Shown: piece after piece, positions 61,111-64,000 of the stretch
Layout: each line of letters begins with the position of its first letter
How positions within the stretch are numbered: the stretch's first letter is position 1
Assembly: GCF_047511655.1 (NCBI RefSeq)
Contig: NC_133397.1
Location: 122,601,308 to 122,665,307, forward strand
Source: Castor canadensis
Taxonomy: Eukaryota; Chordata; Mammalia; Rodentia; Castoridae
Reading direction: 5' to 3'
DNA length: 64,000 nt
Notes under the pieces: generated by a model
The model's database searches: none
Told to the model about the DNA's origin: nothing
What the model saw: the letters and a program-made list of their open reading frames with translations, nothing else
Position numbers and translations under genes: made by a program

Positions 61111-61819
61111 TTTCTCTCATTTTAATAAATTTCTCATTCAGTGTGAAAAAGTGGTCAAATTATAAGGAATACTGAAAGAAAGAATATATTCAGAAATTAA
61201 AAAATATATAAATTATCTCTAAGGAAAAAAGCAATCTCACCAAATGAGACAATAAGGTATACTCAGCAAACCAATTTACTCCATCACTAATTAGGTAATC
61301 TAGCAAATGAAATTTATTAAGCAATCAGTACAAAGCAAGCAATTATTAAGCACCTACCATAGGCTTGGCACCAAAGTTTCTAGAACTAGACAGAAGCTTA
61401 CTCTAGAGTTGGGTAGCTGCAGCTTGATATGACTGTAGCCATCTAGACTCATAAGCACAAGTAGTGCCCCTGAGTGGTCCTGGCTGGGTTTCCCTATATA
61501 GTTTCCCAGAAAACAGTAAGTAGATAAAATCATTAGTCACATGTGGGACTTTTCAGTTGAACACTGGCTCCAGGGATGCTCTCAACTCTTCAATATTATC
61601 TTCAGATAAACCAGGTACATTCCAGCCAGTAATAAAATCACTTTTTTCCTAACCCATAAATATGCCCCTTTCTAACCCAAATTACAGGGATCCAACTGGT
61701 CTTGCTGCCACTCAGGACCACACGTCCGTCAATAAGTCTACCTTCCTCTCTTCAGTCTCAGCTAGTGATCGAGAAAGCTATAACAACAGATCTTCTAACT
61801 CAAGTTCAGTTTTAGAAGT

Positions 61820-61925
61820 TTAAGTCAACAGTGTTCATTACATGCCTGCCATGTGTCAATCGTGTGCTAGAACAGGAAATAAAAAGATAAAAATATCCAA
61901 CACTGCTTCAAAGAATTTATAACTT
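61820..61925 (+). mobile_element. Old MIR/L3-type tail
   Basis: TTCATTACATGCCTGCCATGTG with TGTGCTAGAACAGG and AACACTGCTTCAAAGAATTTA matches the dispersed 'ctactatgtgccaggcactg' tail text. Confidence 0.5.
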
Positions 61926-64000
61926 AAAAAAATGTCTAGCAAGAGGACACTGGAAATCAGACCACAGACACTGAGTTAGGACCCTTCATTTAGAAGCATG
62001 GATGGACTCAAAACAACTGTAGATCATAACTTATCCATTTTCACTTTACATGAACTTTTGGTGAAAGTTTTCTTTATTGGTATATTGATAGCATACTTTT
62101 ACATGTTCCTTGAAAAATAAGAAAAGGGAGAGTCTTTACTCCCATTTCCTGTGCAGCAAGCAGGCAATGTTTTTTCCCTTTTATCTTTCTCCACTTTGCC
62201 CTACTCTACCCTGTTATACTCAAATAAATCCTTGTTAAAACTTCAAAAAAAAAAATAAAGGGGGAAAAAAGGAACAGAAGAAGACATGCACTCAACTACA
62301 GGAGAAGGACAGGGAGATTACTTAAGCAATTCATGTGAAATAGCTTTTTGCAAACAACTTTTAAAATAGTCATTGTTTAGAATATTCGAGTTTAATCTTA
62401 AATCCCCCCCAACACCCTAAAATATAATAAGGGGTACCAAGTCAAATCTGTAATACTCCTTGAGATCAGCCTGCAAATATTAAGAGCATTTCCTGAGAAA
62501 GTGTTACAGTCTCTTACTAAGTCACTCAGAGCAGCCATCACAATGTATTCAAATTTTATCTCAGACTTTAATGCATATATACCATGAGTACTGTCTGCCA
62601 ACGTTACTCTCCTTGCTACCACCCTGGTAGAAAAGAATCTAGTACTTCACCTTTTCTCCTAAACTTTACTTTCAACAAGGCTCATAGTTTGAGGATTCTA
62701 GAATTAGCAGAGATGCTATGTGATTACGGATAACATCTCATCAAAGTTAAATGAAGATTTAGAGACCACTCATGAATAATACTCAATTCAAGAACTATAC
62801 AGTAGGCACTGGAAATATGCTAATAGATATTACATGTGGTACTGAAGACCAGGGGAAGGCAGGTCATCTGGAGTCATGCTGAAGTCTCAGAAAAGTCTGC
62901 TTGTCTCAATAGTACATGACTGGCTCATTCTACAGATGCACAGTTTTGTTTTAAGTGGCTAAACGAACAACCTTCTGTCAAATGTAACTGGATCCTTAAC
63001 TATCCTGGACCTCAACTGTCTAGGGAAAGGCCTACAACTTTATTTTTCTTTCCAAACATGGTAACAATCTTCAGTCTTCTTTCACTATTCATAAAATACT
63101 TGAATACTGCATTTTTTTAAATTTAAGGGTAAATTCTTATCTCTATTGAATTGGCTATCTTGTGAAATATGGAATGGATGCGTCCTTAGGTAAAATTGAA
63201 ATAAAATGTTCACATTCAACATCAGCAAGCCCTTCACCAAAGTGGATGGCCATGTCACACTAATCTTCTCCAACAGCCACTTTAAAATATGTAAGAACGT
63301 CGGCTCTAAGAGCTACACAGGTAATGAAACTGTGGTAGAGAGAGGTGCTTGCTCAGTCATAGTATGATGCGTAAGCTAGAGCTAAGATCAACTTCTATAA
63401 TAATTGCAAAGATCACAAAAATGTACCGAAACTCTAGCTTTGCCTTTTAAAAGTGTGTTTAGCTCAGGAGCTTGTGTCCATATTTTTCTGATTAACTATT
63501 GCAATGGGAAATTATAAAACAGATTTTAGCATAGATCTATTTAGCCATAATGAAAGGATATGTAGAAAAAGACAAGCTTAGCAAATTCCTGACTGAGCTA
63601 AGATTTAGAGCAGCATCCAAATACAAAAAGCATTTGGAAACAATTAGAGAGGTTCACTTCTGGTTGGCTAACTCCATTCTAACTCTCACAATGAAACACT
63701 ATTTTCCTATCATATATATGAAAACAGATGAGTCATTAGATATGAGTTTATTAATAAAACAAGGCAATGAATTTATTTTTCAAAAGGTAAATGCAAATTA
63801 AATTTATAATCATAGAATAATAGTTACTCTGAAAACTTTAACCTTAAACTATAAGAGACAAAATAACAGTTATTGCTCTTTACTGATAGTAACTTTGCAA
63901 ATGAAGAAAGTATGTTACAAACTTTCTTTAGAAGTAGCTTTAAGACAAAGATCCTCACCATATTTCAACAGCAATAAAAAATATCTAGCAGTAATTATAA

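Larger units (their letters stand above)
58315..64000 (-). other. SLC30A7: SLC30A7 intron, continuing past the window edge
   Basis: I looked on the - strand for the preceding exon (helix text such as HILADTLGSIG or MIADPICSI) and did not find it, so this intron exceeds 5.7 kb. It holds MER5-like pieces, an L2-like piece, a B1, MIRs and unremarkable AT-rich DNA (60250-60950, 62000-64000). Confidence 0.75.

Noticed and set aside
63550-63801. 83-codon open frame on the + strand at the right edge
   Set aside because: The charged translation looks protein-like at first, but I recognise no family and it lies antisense in an intron; without a homologue it cannot be supported.
1-64000. CRISPR arrays, phage, operons or a novel gene system
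   Set aside because: All structure seen is explained by two mammalian genes, their introns and dispersed repeats.

Overview
This window is nuclear DNA of a placental mammal, almost certainly a rodent. It shows split genes with GT-AG introns, one CpG island, L1 elements and their decayed relatives, old L2, MIR and MER5-type repeats, and many copies of a composite SINE. The SINE has a B1/7SL-like head and an ID/tRNA-like tail ending in wording like GAGTTCAAACCCCAGTACTGCC plus poly(A). That SINE style suggests a non-murid rodent. A beaver-like castorimorph is my guess, from memory of such SINEs and not proven.

Two protein-coding genes are supported, arranged tail to tail. DPH5 (diphthine methyl ester synthase) lies on the + strand from the CpG island at the left edge to about 33.7 kb. 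Its seven coding exons (419-553, 11423-11547, 17664-17772, 24696-24816, 30000-30039, 31549-31652, 33009-33214) join in phase to an open 279-codon frame. SLC30A7 (ZnT7, Golgi zinc transporter) lies on the - strand. Only its last three coding exons are in the window (58224-58314, 53035-53184, 45919-45966), followed by an apparent 6 kb 3' UTR ending near 39.9 kb. The rest of SLC30A7 is beyond 64 kb. The order matches the neighbourhood I recall in human 1p21, so synteny supports both calls.

Layout: 1-300 CpG island and DPH5 promoter or 5' UTR; 554-33008 DPH5 introns, including a 5'-truncated antisense L1 at 2.65-7.3 kb with SINEs nested in it; 33.2-33.7 kb DPH5 3' UTR; 33.7-39.9 kb intergenic DNA with two ancient L1M/HAL1-like fragments in opposite orientation; 39.9-45.9 kb SLC30A7 3' UTR, nearly free of young SINEs; 46-64 kb SLC30A7 introns with an L1 3' end, L2 copies, MIR, MER5-like DNA transposons and SINEs.

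The two genes do not act together: one modifies eEF2 in the cytosol, the other moves zinc into the early secretory pathway. I see no undescribed multi-gene system. The most notable observations are an apparent frameshift that replaces the DPH5 C-terminal tail, with the old tail still readable out of frame; three tandem splice-donor candidates after DPH5 coding exon 1; a SINE sitting 20 bases past the exon 3 donor; and two perfect quasi-palindromes that look like template-switch scars.
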